DNA of 64,000 bases from Chthonomonas sp. UBA2362 (GTDB lineage Bacteria; Armatimonadota; Fimbriimonadia; Fimbriimonadales; Fimbriimonadaceae): assembly GCA_002344135.1 (NCBI GenBank), contig DDTO01000002.1, forward strand, positions 360,794 through 424,793, read 5' to 3'. Below are positions 8,697-17,487 of the stretch, piece by piece. Both the position numbers and the translations under genes were made by a program. Below the pieces are notes generated by a model. The model searched no databases and had not been told where the DNA came from. It saw only the letters and a program-made list of their open reading frames with translations. The number at the start of each line of letters is the position of its first letter. Position 1 is the stretch's first letter.

Positions 8697-9437
8697 ATGG
8701 CTGGTCATTCCAAGTGGAAGAACATCCGCATTCGCAAAGGCAAGCAGGATGCCATCCGGGGCAAGCTGTTCACCAAGCTGAGCCGCGAGATCATCATCGC
8801 GGCCAAGTCCGGCGGTGACCCGGCGACGAATTCCCGCCTGCGCGTGGCGATCGACAAGGCTCGTGAAAACTCGTTGCCCGCCGACAACATCAAGCGGGCG
8901 ATCCAGCGCGGAACCGGCGAAATCGAAGGTGCGGCCTACGACGAGGTCGTGTACGAAGGCTACGGTGCGGGCGGCGCGGCAGTCATGGTGGAAGTCTTCA
9001 CCGAGAATCGCAACCGCACAGTGGCCGACCTGCGGCACGCTTTCACCAAATGCGGCGGCAACCTGGGTGAGAATGGCTCGGTGAGCTGGCAATTCAAGCA
9101 CGTAGGCCAGATCAGCATCCCGAGGGGCTCGCTGGACGAGGACACGCTCACGCTCGAGGCCCTCGACGCCGGAGCCGAGGATGTGGTCAGCGACGAGGAC
9201 TACTACTACGTGTACACCGCGATCGAGGACCTTCACAAAACCAACGACGCACTCGAGAAGGCGGGCATCCGCGCCGAGGAAGTGGCCTTGACCCGCATCC
9301 CCACCAACATGGCGAACCCGGGAGAGGACGATCTGCGCCGGATTCTGCGGCTGATCGATATGCTCGAGGAACTCGACGACGTCAAGGAGACCTTCGTGAA
9401 CGTCGAGATTCCGGAGGAGATGCTCCAGGAGGCGTGA
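8697..9437 (+). CDS. yebC: YebC/PmpR-family protein (TACO1-like)
   Basis: This 246-residue YebC-family protein opens with the invariant MAGHSKWKNIRIRKGKQDA and continues through GGDPATNSRLRVAIDKARE, the YEGYGAGGAAVMVEVFTENRNRT core and the acidic third domain. YebC members were described as DNA-binding regulators. More recent work links the family to translation of difficult peptide stretches, as with mitochondrial TACO1. CAAAAT (8685-8690) lies 6 nt before ATG 8697. The stop overlaps the rhomboid start, so this is the first gene of a three-gene operon. Confidence 0.95.
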   Translation: MAGHSKWKNIRIRKGKQDAIRGKLFTKLSREIIIAAKSGGDPATNSRLRVAIDKARENSLPADNIKRAIQRGTGEIEGAAYDEVVYEGYGAGGAAVMVEVFTENRNRTVADLRHAFTKCGGNLGENGSVSWQFKHVGQISIPRGSLDEDTLTLEALDAGAEDVVSDEDYYYVYTAIEDLHKTNDALEKAGIRAEEVALTRIPTNMANPGEDDLRRILRLIDMLEELDDVKETFVNVEIPEEMLQEA

Positions 9438-10528
9438 AGGCCCGGATTCCCTGGGTCACCTTGCTCTTGATCGCCGCGAACATCATCCCGGCGTTCGGCC
9501 TGCTCTTCGATCCTCAGATCGCAGACTCCATCGGCTTCCGCGCCGACGCGCCTTCGTTCTTCGGCGCGCTAGCGAGCCTCTTTCTCCACCTCAACGTGGT
9601 GCATTTGATGGGCAACATGGTCTTCCTCGCAGCGGTAGGACCGTCGGTGGAATTCTCGGCCGGGGCGTGGCGCTTCCTCGTGGTGTACCTCGTCGGTGGC
9701 CTGGCCGGAACTTTCGGTCACTGGCTGATGACCCGGAGCACCGAGAATCCGAGCCTTCTCATCGGCGCAAGCGGCGCGGTAGCGGCCTGCGTCGGCTACG
9801 CGAGCGTTCGCTATTTCGGAGTGAAGGTGCCTCTGACCCCCCGCGTGCGGATTCCGATTTGGTCGATGGCGGCGCTTTGGGCGGCACTTCAGATCGTGGG
9901 TGCCTTCTACCGGCTCGGCGATCCGGCTGGCGGCGTGGCCTTCTGGAGCCACGTCGGCGGTTTTGTGGCTGGCGTTGCGTTGAGCGTAGTCTTTCGGGCC
10001 CCGGCGAGCGTCGCTGAAGAAGTCGATCATCGGGCACTTTCGGAGATGAGTGAGAGGAGTCCTGCCGCGGTGCTCGCCGCGGCGGATCGTATCTTGCGCG
10101 GCAAACCAGCCGACCTGCGAGCCTTGAGCGAGAAGGCGAGCGCCCTGGCCGATCTCGGCGAGCAGGGGCAGGAACTGGAGGTCCGGGCGAGAATCCTCGA
10201 ACTCGCCAAGGGGGACCTGTTCGCAGAGACCGTCGTCGCGATAGCCGCTGTCGACCCACGCCGCCTTTCGGCTCTGGGGACCTTGCGACGCGTGCGTGAA
10301 GCCGAGTCCCTCCAGGTCCGGCACCCGGAGGCCGCGCAAAGGCTTCTCGAAAGCGTCGTCGATGGACGGGTGGACGACCCGCTTCAGCCCGATGCGCTGC
10401 TCGCACTTGCCATCCTGGTGCGCGATTCCGATCCGGAGCGCTCGCGAACCCTCTTGCTCCGACTCGACGAGGACTATCCGCTCCATGCCGCCGCGGACCT
10501 CGCTCGCGCCAAGGGCCTTCTGCCGTGA
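9434..10528 (+). CDS. rhomboid-family intramembrane serine protease with a C-terminal soluble domain
   Basis: The 364-residue protein has about six membrane helices in its first ~190 residues. Rhomboid hallmarks are visible: HLNVVHLMGNM on helix 2, the nucleophile motif GASGAVAACVG on helix 4, and SHVGGFVAGV with the catalytic histidine on helix 6. The C-terminal ~170 residues are helical and charged and may form a TPR-like domain. Rhomboids cleave membrane proteins within the bilayer; the substrate here is unknown. GTG 9434 overlaps the yebC stop (GTGA). Confidence 0.9.
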   Translation: MKARIPWVTLLLIAANIIPAFGLLFDPQIADSIGFRADAPSFFGALASLFLHLNVVHLMGNMVFLAAVGPSVEFSAGAWRFLVVYLVGGLAGTFGHWLMTRSTENPSLLIGASGAVAACVGYASVRYFGVKVPLTPRVRIPIWSMAALWAALQIVGAFYRLGDPAGGVAFWSHVGGFVAGVALSVVFRAPASVAEEVDHRALSEMSERSPAAVLAAADRILRGKPADLRALSEKASALADLGEQGQELEVRARILELAKGDLFAETVVAIAAVDPRRLSALGTLRRVREAESLQVRHPEAAQRLLESVVDGRVDDPLQPDALLALAILVRDSDPERSRTLLLRLDEDYPLHAAADLARAKGLLP

Positions 10529-11175
10529 AGGCTTGGTGGCGACGGGTCCGTCCTTCGGTTCTCAGCCAGCCCATCTACTGGGTCGTTCGCCTGATCGGCG
10601 CAACCCTGCGCATTACGATGGAAGGGTGGGACCGAGTGGAGGCCACGCCTGGAGGAAAGATCCTCGCGGGGTGGCATGGCCGCACCTTCGTCGCCGCCAT
10701 TCGGTTCAGGGGCATGGGGGTCTGGACGATCATCAGCCAGTCTCGCGATGGCGAGATGCAGAACCGGATATTCACTCGCTTCGGATTCAAAACCATACGC
10801 GGCAGCACGGGCCGAGGAGGTGTCCGTGCGGCGGTCGAGGCGATCAAGGTACTGCGCGCCGGGGCGATGCTTGCCTTCACGCCCGACGGGCCGCGAGGCC
10901 CTTCGGGTGTCGTGCAGGAGGGCATCATGGCGATGGCACAGAAGTCGGGCGCCGCGATTTTCCCGGTCGGAGTGTCGTCGAGCCGGCGGCGCTTGGTCAA
11001 GACATGGGATCGTTACATGGTGCCAGGCTTCTTCTCGCGCTGCATCATGATCTTCGGCGAGCCCTTAACCGTTCCGGCAGATGCTTCACCCGATGAGGTC
11101 GAGCGTATTCGCCTCGAGTTCGAGCGCGAAATGCACCGCCTCGAGGCCGAAGCCGAGCGCCGCGTGGGGCACTGA
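10525..11175 (+). CDS. lysophospholipid acyltransferase-like protein (DUF374)
   Basis: This 216-residue protein of the DUF374 branch of the acyltransferase superfamily has GWHGRTFVAAIRF in place of the HX4D block seen in PlsC, plus the conserved FTPDGPRGPSGVVQEG and AIFPVGVSSSRR segments. Proteins of this type are thought to acylate lipid A-like or phospholipid acceptors at the inner membrane. That role is inferred from family. GTG 10525 overlaps the rhomboid stop, completing the operon. Confidence 0.85.
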   Translation: MKAWWRRVRPSVLSQPIYWVVRLIGATLRITMEGWDRVEATPGGKILAGWHGRTFVAAIRFRGMGVWTIISQSRDGEMQNRIFTRFGFKTIRGSTGRGGVRAAVEAIKVLRAGAMLAFTPDGPRGPSGVVQEGIMAMAQKSGAAIFPVGVSSSRRRLVKTWDRYMVPGFFSRCIMIFGEPLTVPADASPDEVERIRLEFEREMHRLEAEAERRVGH

Positions 11176-11182
11176 CTTCGGA

Positions 11183-11208
11183 GCGCGGACCTCAGTCCGG
11201 AATCCGCG
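11183..11208. terminator. hairpin between convergent genes
   Basis: CGGAC (11186-11190) pairs with GTCCG (11195-11199) around CTCA. Alternatively CGCGGA (11184-11189) pairs with TCCGCG (11203-11208). The hairpin fills the 36-bp gap between two convergent stop codons and could act in both directions, but there is no T tract. Confidence 0.4.
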
Positions 11209-11211
11209 GCG

Positions 11212-13107
11212 CTACTTGCCGCCCGCGTCTTCGATCCAGGCGCGCAGCGTCTCGGCGACGCTCCAAGCCTGCCATGGGCAGCCACCCGCCGACCGGGGTT
11301 CGTCGCCGTCGTAAACTTCGGCGATGCCGCCGAGGCCGAACTCATCGAGCATCTCGCGAATGGGCTTTAGGATGCGCTTGGCCCCGGCTCGGTCGCCCGT
11401 GAATCGAACGAGCGCCGTCGCATACGGCCCGAGCAGCCACGGCCACACCGATCCTTGGTGATAGGCGGCGTCCAGTTCGGCGAGCGGCCCCTTGAATCGA
11501 CCGCGGTAACCCGGGGCGTCCGGCGCGAGAGTCCTGAGCCCGACCGGAGTCAGCAGTTCTCGACCGACGATTGCGAGAGCTTGGCGCGCCCGACCCTCGG
11601 ACATCGGCGTGAACGGCAGGCTCATCGCGATCACCTGGTTCGGCCGGAGCGAGGCGTCGTCCGGCTCGGCGGTGTCGAGGTAGTACCCTAGGGGTTCTCG
11701 CCAGAACTTGTCCTCGAAGTGGGCCTCGGCCTTGTCGGCGGCGGCCGTGTATCTGGTGGCCGGCTTTCCGAGTTTGCCGGCCAGCCATTCGAGGATGCGG
11801 ACCGCGTTGATCCAGAGGCCATTGATTTCCACCGGCTTGCCGTGACGGGGCGTGACGACCCAATCATCGACTTTGGCGTCCATCCAGGTGAGCTGAATTC
11901 CCGGCGCGCCCTGACGGAGCAAGCCGTCCGCCTCGTCGACGCCGATGCCGAAAAGCGTGCCCTTCACATGCCACTGGAACATCTCTTCGAGCGCGCGAAA
12001 TGCTCGGCGTGCGAACGCCTCCTCCCACTCGGCCTCCAGCGTGCGGTAGATCGCGTTGGCAAACCACAAGGTCCCGTCGACGTTGTTGTACTCGGGCTCC
12101 ACGCCCTCTTCCACGAAGCGGTTGGGAATGAGGCCTTGCTTCATCTGGGCAGCGTAATCGACGATGATGCGTCGAGCATCGGCGACCCGCCCGGTATGAA
12201 GACAAAGCCCGGGAATCGAGATCATAGTGTCTCGGCCCCAATCTGTGAACCAGGGATAGCCGGCGATGATCGTCGTGCGCTTTTTGGTCTTGACGAAGAA
12301 CGGGCTCGCCGCTTCGCGAAGTCGATCGGCGAGGCCGGTCGGCATTTCTTGTTCGTTCATCGGCTCGAAAGGCGCGACTCGCTCCTCGGTGGAGGCGACG
12401 AGCACCGCCGATTCCCCCGGCAGCAACTCGTAGCGGAGTTCGCAAGGACAGAAGAGATCTTCCTTCGAGTCGAGCCCACGCTCCAACTCCCGAGGGTAGT
12501 CGAACCGGTAGTACCAGCCGAGCGCGGGAACGCGCTGAGCCCCCTCGTGCCGGAGGATGAGCGACACCCCGCCGTCGTCGATAACGGTTCGGTTCTTTGG
12601 AAAGACGAGCCCTTGCGGATAGCCTTCGCGGCTCCGGAAGTTCGCGTGGTACGAACGGTGAAGCACGAGGGGGCGAAGAGTCAGCCCCACCTGGCGTTTT
12701 CCGGTGTTCGTATAGCGGATCGTGACCGCGTTGTGTCCCGGGTGAACGACGAGGCGCTTCTCCAAATCCATACCCTGCGCGCGGTAGATCCAAGCGACCG
12801 ACTGGCTCGTCGCGACGAACCGTTCGAGGTACTGGTACCCCTCCGGATAGACCGCGCCCTGGTACTGGTTGCAGGAGAGGCCGATAGGGTTGCCCTCGCC
12901 TTGGATGAAAGCCTCGACGTTGCCCAAGAGGTTGACTCGCGTGTTCGGAGGCACTGTCGCGGCTACGAGGTGGCCATGATAGCGTCGGGTGTTCGCGCCG
13001 GAGACCGTCCCCATGGCGAATCCTCCGATTCCGTTGGCGAGGAGCCACTCTCGCCGCGACGAAACTTCGAAGTTCTTGCACTGCCGGGCCTCGACGACGA
13101 TCTTCAT
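11212..13107 (-). CDS. glycogen debranching enzyme, bacterial/archaeal type
   Basis: This 631-residue enzyme of the GDE family hydrolyses alpha-1,6 branch points in glycogen. The N-terminal beta domain runs to about residue 270 and opens SRREWLLANGIGGFAMGT. The C-terminal six-hairpin catalytic domain begins with YPWFTDWGRDTMISIPGL and includes NGLWINAVRILEWLA and AYHQGSVWPWLLGPYA. The cytoplasmic role is glycogen turnover. No glgA, glgB or glgP lies nearby. TAAACT lies about 13 nt upstream of ATG 13107. Confidence 0.93.
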   Translation of the reverse strand: MKIVVEARQCKNFEVSSRREWLLANGIGGFAMGTVSGANTRRYHGHLVAATVPPNTRVNLLGNVEAFIQGEGNPIGLSCNQYQGAVYPEGYQYLERFVATSQSVAWIYRAQGMDLEKRLVVHPGHNAVTIRYTNTGKRQVGLTLRPLVLHRSYHANFRSREGYPQGLVFPKNRTVIDDGGVSLILRHEGAQRVPALGWYYRFDYPRELERGLDSKEDLFCPCELRYELLPGESAVLVASTEERVAPFEPMNEQEMPTGLADRLREAASPFFVKTKKRTTIIAGYPWFTDWGRDTMISIPGLCLHTGRVADARRIIVDYAAQMKQGLIPNRFVEEGVEPEYNNVDGTLWFANAIYRTLEAEWEEAFARRAFRALEEMFQWHVKGTLFGIGVDEADGLLRQGAPGIQLTWMDAKVDDWVVTPRHGKPVEINGLWINAVRILEWLAGKLGKPATRYTAAADKAEAHFEDKFWREPLGYYLDTAEPDDASLRPNQVIAMSLPFTPMSEGRARQALAIVGRELLTPVGLRTLAPDAPGYRGRFKGPLAELDAAYHQGSVWPWLLGPYATALVRFTGDRAGAKRILKPIREMLDEFGLGGIAEVYDGDEPRSAGGCPWQAWSVAETLRAWIEDAGGK

Positions 13108-13265
13108 TTACGGCCGTTCGAGTTTACACCGCCCCCCTTCCGCACATTTGCGCGATTCGCGGCGCGTCACGAAGGAATGCGTGGAAGGCCATCCGTTTCG
13201 AACGGAATAGCACTGGCAGGCGACCGAAAGGGCGCCCTCATCGTGGCAACGAGGGGTTAGGAAAG

Positions 13266-13478
13266 ATGCTCATTTCAGATGCGAAGGGGTTTGTCGGCCA
13301 AACGGTCGAGATCGTTTATCGTGACCGCACGGGGGCGCAGATCGTCGATACGGCCGAGGTCTTCGACGTCAACTTCGTCCCGCTCTACGGCCCGTGCTTG
13401 ATCACCGACATCGGCGAGATTCGTCTCGATCGAGTCGTGACCTGCGCACTCTTCGGGAACCGTCGGCAGGTCGCCTGA
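13266..13478 (+). CDS. small conserved-looking protein, unknown
   Basis: The protein is 70 residues, beta-rich, opening MLISDAKGFVGQTVEIVYRDR and ending GEIRLDRVVTCALFGNRRQVA. An AGGAAAG ribosome site precedes ATG 13266. The pattern of a short barrel with EIRLDRV near the end could suit an SH3- or KOW-like fold, but I cannot assign a family. It ends just before a bidirectional hairpin. Confidence 0.6.
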   Translation: MLISDAKGFVGQTVEIVYRDRTGAQIVDTAEVFDVNFVPLYGPCLITDIGEIRLDRVVTCALFGNRRQVA

Positions 13479-13500
13479 CGCTTACCTAATGGGAAGGCCA

Positions 13501-13530
13501 AGCCGTCCTGACCGATCGGTCAGGACGGCT
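13501..13530. terminator. 30-bp perfect palindrome, bidirectional terminator
   Basis: Bases 13501-13530 form a perfect palindrome with arms starting AGCCGTCCTGACCGA. It lies between the convergent stops at 13478 and 13537, with a TTGGTTT stretch on the plus side. Position and strength fit transcription termination in both directions. Confidence 0.65.
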
Positions 13531-13536
13531 CTTGGT

Positions 13537-15273
13537 TTAGCGCCCGCCGCCGCCCCCTGGCCTAGCGCCGCCACCACCCGTAGCGGGTCGCGGCCCACCT
13601 CTTCCCGGCGCCCCGCCGGCAAGCCCGCCTCCCTGCTGAGCTTCCAGCATCTTCTGTTGGGTCTCTCGCATCTGTTTAAGGTCGATTTCGGCTACCACGA
13701 CCTCTTCACCCGGCTGGACGCCGGAGAGAATCTCCACGCCGTCGTTGCCGGTTTCGCCCACTTCGACTTCACGCCGCACCGGCATTCCATCCTTGCCCTT
13801 GATCTTGACGTAGACTTTGTCCTTCTCTCGCTGGATCGCTTGCGCGGGAGCCACGACGACGCCTTTCTTCTCGAGGGTCAGGAATTCGCAGGTGGCGTTC
13901 ATTCCTGGCAGTAGTTTCACTTTATAGCCGGGCTTGATCTTGACTCGTACCTTCACCGCGGTCACGTTCTGGTTGGTGGTCGCCGATGGGTTGACTCGCT
14001 CTACGACTCCTTCAACGGGTGCGCCCGGGAAGGCTTCTACGATGATTTTCACCTTTTGGTCGATCTTGACTTGTCCGATGTCGGCCTCGTCCACCGCACA
14101 TTCGACGAACATCTGTGTCGTGTCGCTCAGTTGGACGATGCTGGTTCCCTGGGCGAAGGTGCTCGTTCCGGGCGGGATGATCGTGCCTTCCTCGAGGTAC
14201 TTGATCGTGACCACGCCGTCGCGTGGCGCGACGACCGTCGTGCTGTCGAGTTGGACCTTCGCATTTCGCAGCGTAACTTCGTTGCGTACGGTGCTCGCCT
14301 TCGAAGAGATCATGTCTTGGCGTCGGACGTCGATGTTCTTCCGGTCGTCCTTGGCCTTCTGGAGGGCGATCTCGGCGCTGCGCAGGGACTTTTGAGCCTC
14401 GATCAGATTCTGCTTGGAGGTTTGCACCTGGGATTGATTTGCCTTCGCTTCGTCCAGGTCGGCATTGGCTCGGTTCAACGCTTCGCGCATCGCGACTTCT
14501 TCGGCGGCGAGATCACGATCGAGCGTGTCGAGTCGCAGCCGCGCATTCTCGTAATCGGCGCGAGCCGACTCCAGCGCCGACTTTGCCCTCTCCACCGCGC
14601 CGATCGCCACGTAGCCCTTTTGCAGCAGGTTCTCCTGCCGTTCGTACTCGGCCTTGGCGGCTTCGAAAGCGGCACGGGCCCGATTGAACGCTCCTTCCGT
14701 ATCGCGCCGCCGCTGCGGGATCGTCGCTTGCTTTAGTCGATCGAATGCTTGTTGAGCGGCCTTCTGGTTGGCCTCGGCGGTCGCGAGGGCAGATTTCGTC
14801 AGCGTCGGCTGCCGCTCGGCCTCCAGCTCGGCTCTTCGAAGGCGGCTCTTGGCGAGGTCGAGTTGGGCTTCGGCGTCCTCGACGGCCCGTGCGCTGCCCG
14901 TGGTCTGCAGCTCGTAGTTTGTCTCCGCTTGCCGGGCGCGCGCTTGGGCCGCGTCGAGGTCGGCTTTGGCTTGGTCGTAGGTCGCCTGGGTGTCGCTGGG
15001 GTCGATCTCGGCGATCAGGTCGCCGTTCTTCACCTCGTCTCCCTCTTGGACTGCGAGTCGCACGATCTTGCCGCCGGCTTTCGACTTGATGTCGACGGTC
15101 GTCAAAGCGACAAGTTGGCCGTTCGCGCTGATCGATCGGGTTAGTTCGGTTTTCTCGATTGGCGCGTAACGATACTCGATCTCAGCGGCATCCGCAGCTC
15201 CCCGCCGAAGGATGAACCATCCCACGACCAGTACCGCGGCGAGTACCACGATCACAACCCAATTCTTCTTCAT
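13537..15273 (-). CDS. periplasmic adaptor (HlyD/MacA-like) of a tripartite efflux system
   Basis: This 578-residue membrane fusion protein has one N-terminal helix (VVIVVLAAVLVVGWFILRR) and a lipoyl half-motif (KSKAGGKIVRLAVQEGDEVKNGD). An unusually long coiled-coil hairpin runs from about residue 95 to 340. The second lipoyl half (VVAPRDGVVTIKYLEEGTII) follows, then beta-barrel and membrane-proximal domains and a Gly/Pro/Arg tail. Such adaptors bridge an inner-membrane pump to TolC. The start overlaps the stop of the TolC-like gene by 4 bp. No pump gene lies beside it, so the partner must be encoded elsewhere. Confidence 0.9.
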   Translation of the reverse strand: MKKNWVVIVVLAAVLVVGWFILRRGAADAAEIEYRYAPIEKTELTRSISANGQLVALTTVDIKSKAGGKIVRLAVQEGDEVKNGDLIAEIDPSDTQATYDQAKADLDAAQARARQAETNYELQTTGSARAVEDAEAQLDLAKSRLRRAELEAERQPTLTKSALATAEANQKAAQQAFDRLKQATIPQRRRDTEGAFNRARAAFEAAKAEYERQENLLQKGYVAIGAVERAKSALESARADYENARLRLDTLDRDLAAEEVAMREALNRANADLDEAKANQSQVQTSKQNLIEAQKSLRSAEIALQKAKDDRKNIDVRRQDMISSKASTVRNEVTLRNAKVQLDSTTVVAPRDGVVTIKYLEEGTIIPPGTSTFAQGTSIVQLSDTTQMFVECAVDEADIGQVKIDQKVKIIVEAFPGAPVEGVVERVNPSATTNQNVTAVKVRVKIKPGYKVKLLPGMNATCEFLTLEKKGVVVAPAQAIQREKDKVYVKIKGKDGMPVRREVEVGETGNDGVEILSGVQPGEEVVVAEIDLKQMRETQQKMLEAQQGGGLAGGAPGRGGPRPATGGGGARPGGGGGR

Positions 15274-16565
15274 CGTGTTTCGCCCGGAACCGGTTGGCCC
15301 ATTGCAAGCCGGAGTCTGATATCCGCCGAGAGCATGTCGTAAACCGCCTGCACATGGTTCGACTCGGCGGTCGCGAGGCTCACTTGGGCGGTCAACACCT
15401 CGATGAGATCGCCTGCGCCGAGCCGTTGCGATTCTTCCGCGGCTCGGAAGTTCAGCCGAGCGGCTTCCAGCGCAGCCTTTGCGGCGGCAAGGATTTCCCG
15501 GTTCTGTTCAAACTCCTTATACGCCGATTCGATCTCTGCTTTCGCATCCCGCTCGGCCTGGAGGAGGCTTTGCTCTTCCGATTCGAGAGAGATTTGTCGA
15601 AGCCGAATGTTTTCTCGGGACGCATAGCCGTCGAGGATGGGGAGCGTGGCCCGGAAGATGAGGCCGATTCGATCGGACACATCGGGAGCGAACGACTTCG
15701 ACGCGACGCCATCGAGCGTCCACGTCACACCGGCAGCGATTTTCGCGAGCCGCAGGTCGACGCGGCGGCTTTCGACCCGCTTGCGCCGTGAGCGAAGGTC
15801 CGCCCGAGATGAAAGCCCTTCGACCATCGCCTCATCCAGCGTGAACGAAGGTGGCGGCAAGTCGGGGGTGCCGAGCGCTTCGAGAGGCGGCAGTTCGCCG
15901 GGGCCATCCCAGCCGACGCTAGCCTTCAACGTGGCCAACGCGGTCGTGACTCGATTCCGGCTTTGCAGGAACGAGGCCTTAGCGTTCAGAAAGTCTGCTT
16001 CGGCTTGAAGGATGTCCTTTCGAGGGGCGTCCCCGGTTTCGACGCGCGTTTTCGTCTGATCGAGAATGACCTCGGACCGCTTTAGCTGTGCGCTTTGCAC
16101 AGCCATCAGTTCCTGTGTACGGATGGCGTCGAAGAAGTCCTGATGGACGAGGAAGAGGGTTTGGCGTAAGGTCTGGAGCGCCGTCGCCTCAGCGGCCTCT
16201 GCGTCGCGCTTCGCGCCGGCAAGGTTCCACTGCCGCTCGCCGGTGTCGAAGAGAGTCCAGCCGGCGTCGACGCTCAGCGTCGCTCCGGTGCTGGACTGGC
16301 TGGTTCCTGGAGCGCCGGTTTGGAAGTTCCGCCGGTCGACGTCATAGCGGAAGTCTGCGCCGAGCGTGGGGAGGTAGGCGCCTTCGGCTAGAACGACGCT
16401 ACGGCGAGCGGATTCGTACGTGAGCAGCGCCACCCGGATGGCGCCGTTTCTGGCGCGCGCCATCGCCAGGGCATGGTCGAGGGTAAAGGAATCTTGGCAC
16501 GCGGCGAAAGGCGCTAAGGCCATTCCCGCGATCATCCCTGCAAGCGGCATCCAGAGTCCCTTCAT
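15270..16565 (-). CDS. TolC-family outer membrane efflux protein
   Basis: This 431-residue TolC-like channel begins with a signal peptide (MKGLWMPLAGMIAGMALAPFAACQ). It has the duplicated OEP pattern, LDHALAMARARNGAIRVALL near the start and FTLDEAMVEGLSSRADLRSRRKRVES near residue 245, and long alpha-helical repeats. It would form the outer membrane and periplasmic tunnel for the adaptor encoded just downstream. TACCTT lies 8 nt before ATG 16565. No lipobox is seen. Confidence 0.9.
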   Translation of the reverse strand: MKGLWMPLAGMIAGMALAPFAACQDSFTLDHALAMARARNGAIRVALLTYESARRSVVLAEGAYLPTLGADFRYDVDRRNFQTGAPGTSQSSTGATLSVDAGWTLFDTGERQWNLAGAKRDAEAAEATALQTLRQTLFLVHQDFFDAIRTQELMAVQSAQLKRSEVILDQTKTRVETGDAPRKDILQAEADFLNAKASFLQSRNRVTTALATLKASVGWDGPGELPPLEALGTPDLPPPSFTLDEAMVEGLSSRADLRSRRKRVESRRVDLRLAKIAAGVTWTLDGVASKSFAPDVSDRIGLIFRATLPILDGYASRENIRLRQISLESEEQSLLQAERDAKAEIESAYKEFEQNREILAAAKAALEAARLNFRAAEESQRLGAGDLIEVLTAQVSLATAESNHVQAVYDMLSADIRLRLAMGQPVPGETR

Positions 16566-16650
16566 CGGTGCACAAGGTACCGCCTAAGGCGGGCCGGCCG
16601 TGAGGCGAGCAATTTAATTACGAGCCAAGAGGGGAAGACGGTTTCGCATT

Positions 16651-17322
16651 TCAGCCGTCCTCGCCTTCCATACACAAGATCGTGCCCCCCGCCACGAGCG
16701 CCGGGAAGAGAAGAACGTTCAAAAACGGAAGCAGGGTGATGAACCCCGATCCCAAGGCGAAGCCGACCCAGGACGGGCTCCTGAACGCGCGAATGAACTG
16801 CGAAGGAAAGAGCACCGACCGCCGAACGTAGGCACAGGCAGTGTAGTCGTATAGGCCGAGCCAGCCGGCGAGTACCACGCCGGTGACCCCGAGACAGGTC
16901 CATCCGAGAACGAGGGTCGCCACGGCGATCGAAGCGGTGAACGGAAGGCGGATCAGCGTGTCCCAGCCTTGACCTGCGCATCCCGGCGACCGGTCCGCGT
17001 AGCGTCCCGTCAAGCGCAGTTCGACTTGACGGCTCACCTCATCCCACAGTAGGGAACTGAGGATTCCGGCAATGAACAAGAACACGACTCCAGAGGCGAA
17101 CCACCACACGAGCGCATACAGCAAGGTGCCGAGAGAGGCTCCAACCCACTCCGGCAAGCCGAGACGCGCCGCGAGGTCCCCCGCGTAGGGCAGCCAGAAG
17201 ACGTAGCCGCCGATCAGTACGCCCGTGAAGAGGAGGCCCGATAGCACCCACGGTCGCCAAAGGTATGGCCAAAGCCGGCGGTCTCCGAACACGATCTTGA
17301 TCCCGGCGAGGATGTAACCCAC
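16651..17322 (-). CDS. EI24/CysZ-like membrane protein
   Basis: The 223-residue protein has about five hydrophobic helices and an EI24-type opening, MGYILAGIKIVFGDRRLWPYLWRPWVLS. E. coli CysZ, a sulfate transporter, belongs to this family, but there are no cys genes here, so sulfate transport is not claimed. The GTG start at 17322 follows TAGGGT by 9 nt. The gene precedes tolC and the adaptor on the same strand with an 85-bp gap. Confidence 0.75.
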   Translation of the reverse strand: MGYILAGIKIVFGDRRLWPYLWRPWVLSGLLFTGVLIGGYVFWLPYAGDLAARLGLPEWVGASLGTLLYALVWWFASGVVFLFIAGILSSLLWDEVSRQVELRLTGRYADRSPGCAGQGWDTLIRLPFTASIAVATLVLGWTCLGVTGVVLAGWLGLYDYTACAYVRRSVLFPSQFIRAFRSPSWVGFALGSGFITLLPFLNVLLFPALVAGGTILCMEGEDG

Positions 17323-17425
17323 TTCGAAAGCACCCTACGTTCGCGCCCCTGCCGACGTTTCTGGGAAACCGCCGTAGAAGCAAACAGTCTTTCAGACGAG
17401 AAAACGACAAGCACAAGACCGATTG

Positions 17426-17453
17426 GCCGGCGCGCGGTGCGCCGGCATTTTTT
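17426..17453 (+). terminator. orphan intrinsic terminator in a divergent intergenic region
   Basis: GCCGGCGC (17426-17433) pairs with GCGCCGGC (17439-17446) around GCGGT, followed by A and six T residues (17448-17453). It points rightward, yet no plus-strand gene precedes it for almost 4 kb. It may end a short RNA or antisense transcript, or insulate the next promoter. Confidence 0.6.
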
Positions 17454-17487
17454 CTGCCCGACGGGTAAGCATGTAAACTCGTCGGTG

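Noticed and set aside
11719..13260. 513-codon plus-strand open frame opposite the glycogen debranching enzyme
   Set aside because: The minus-strand protein shows catalytic-domain motifs throughout. The opposite frame is rich in Arg/Val/Glu with no domain pattern.
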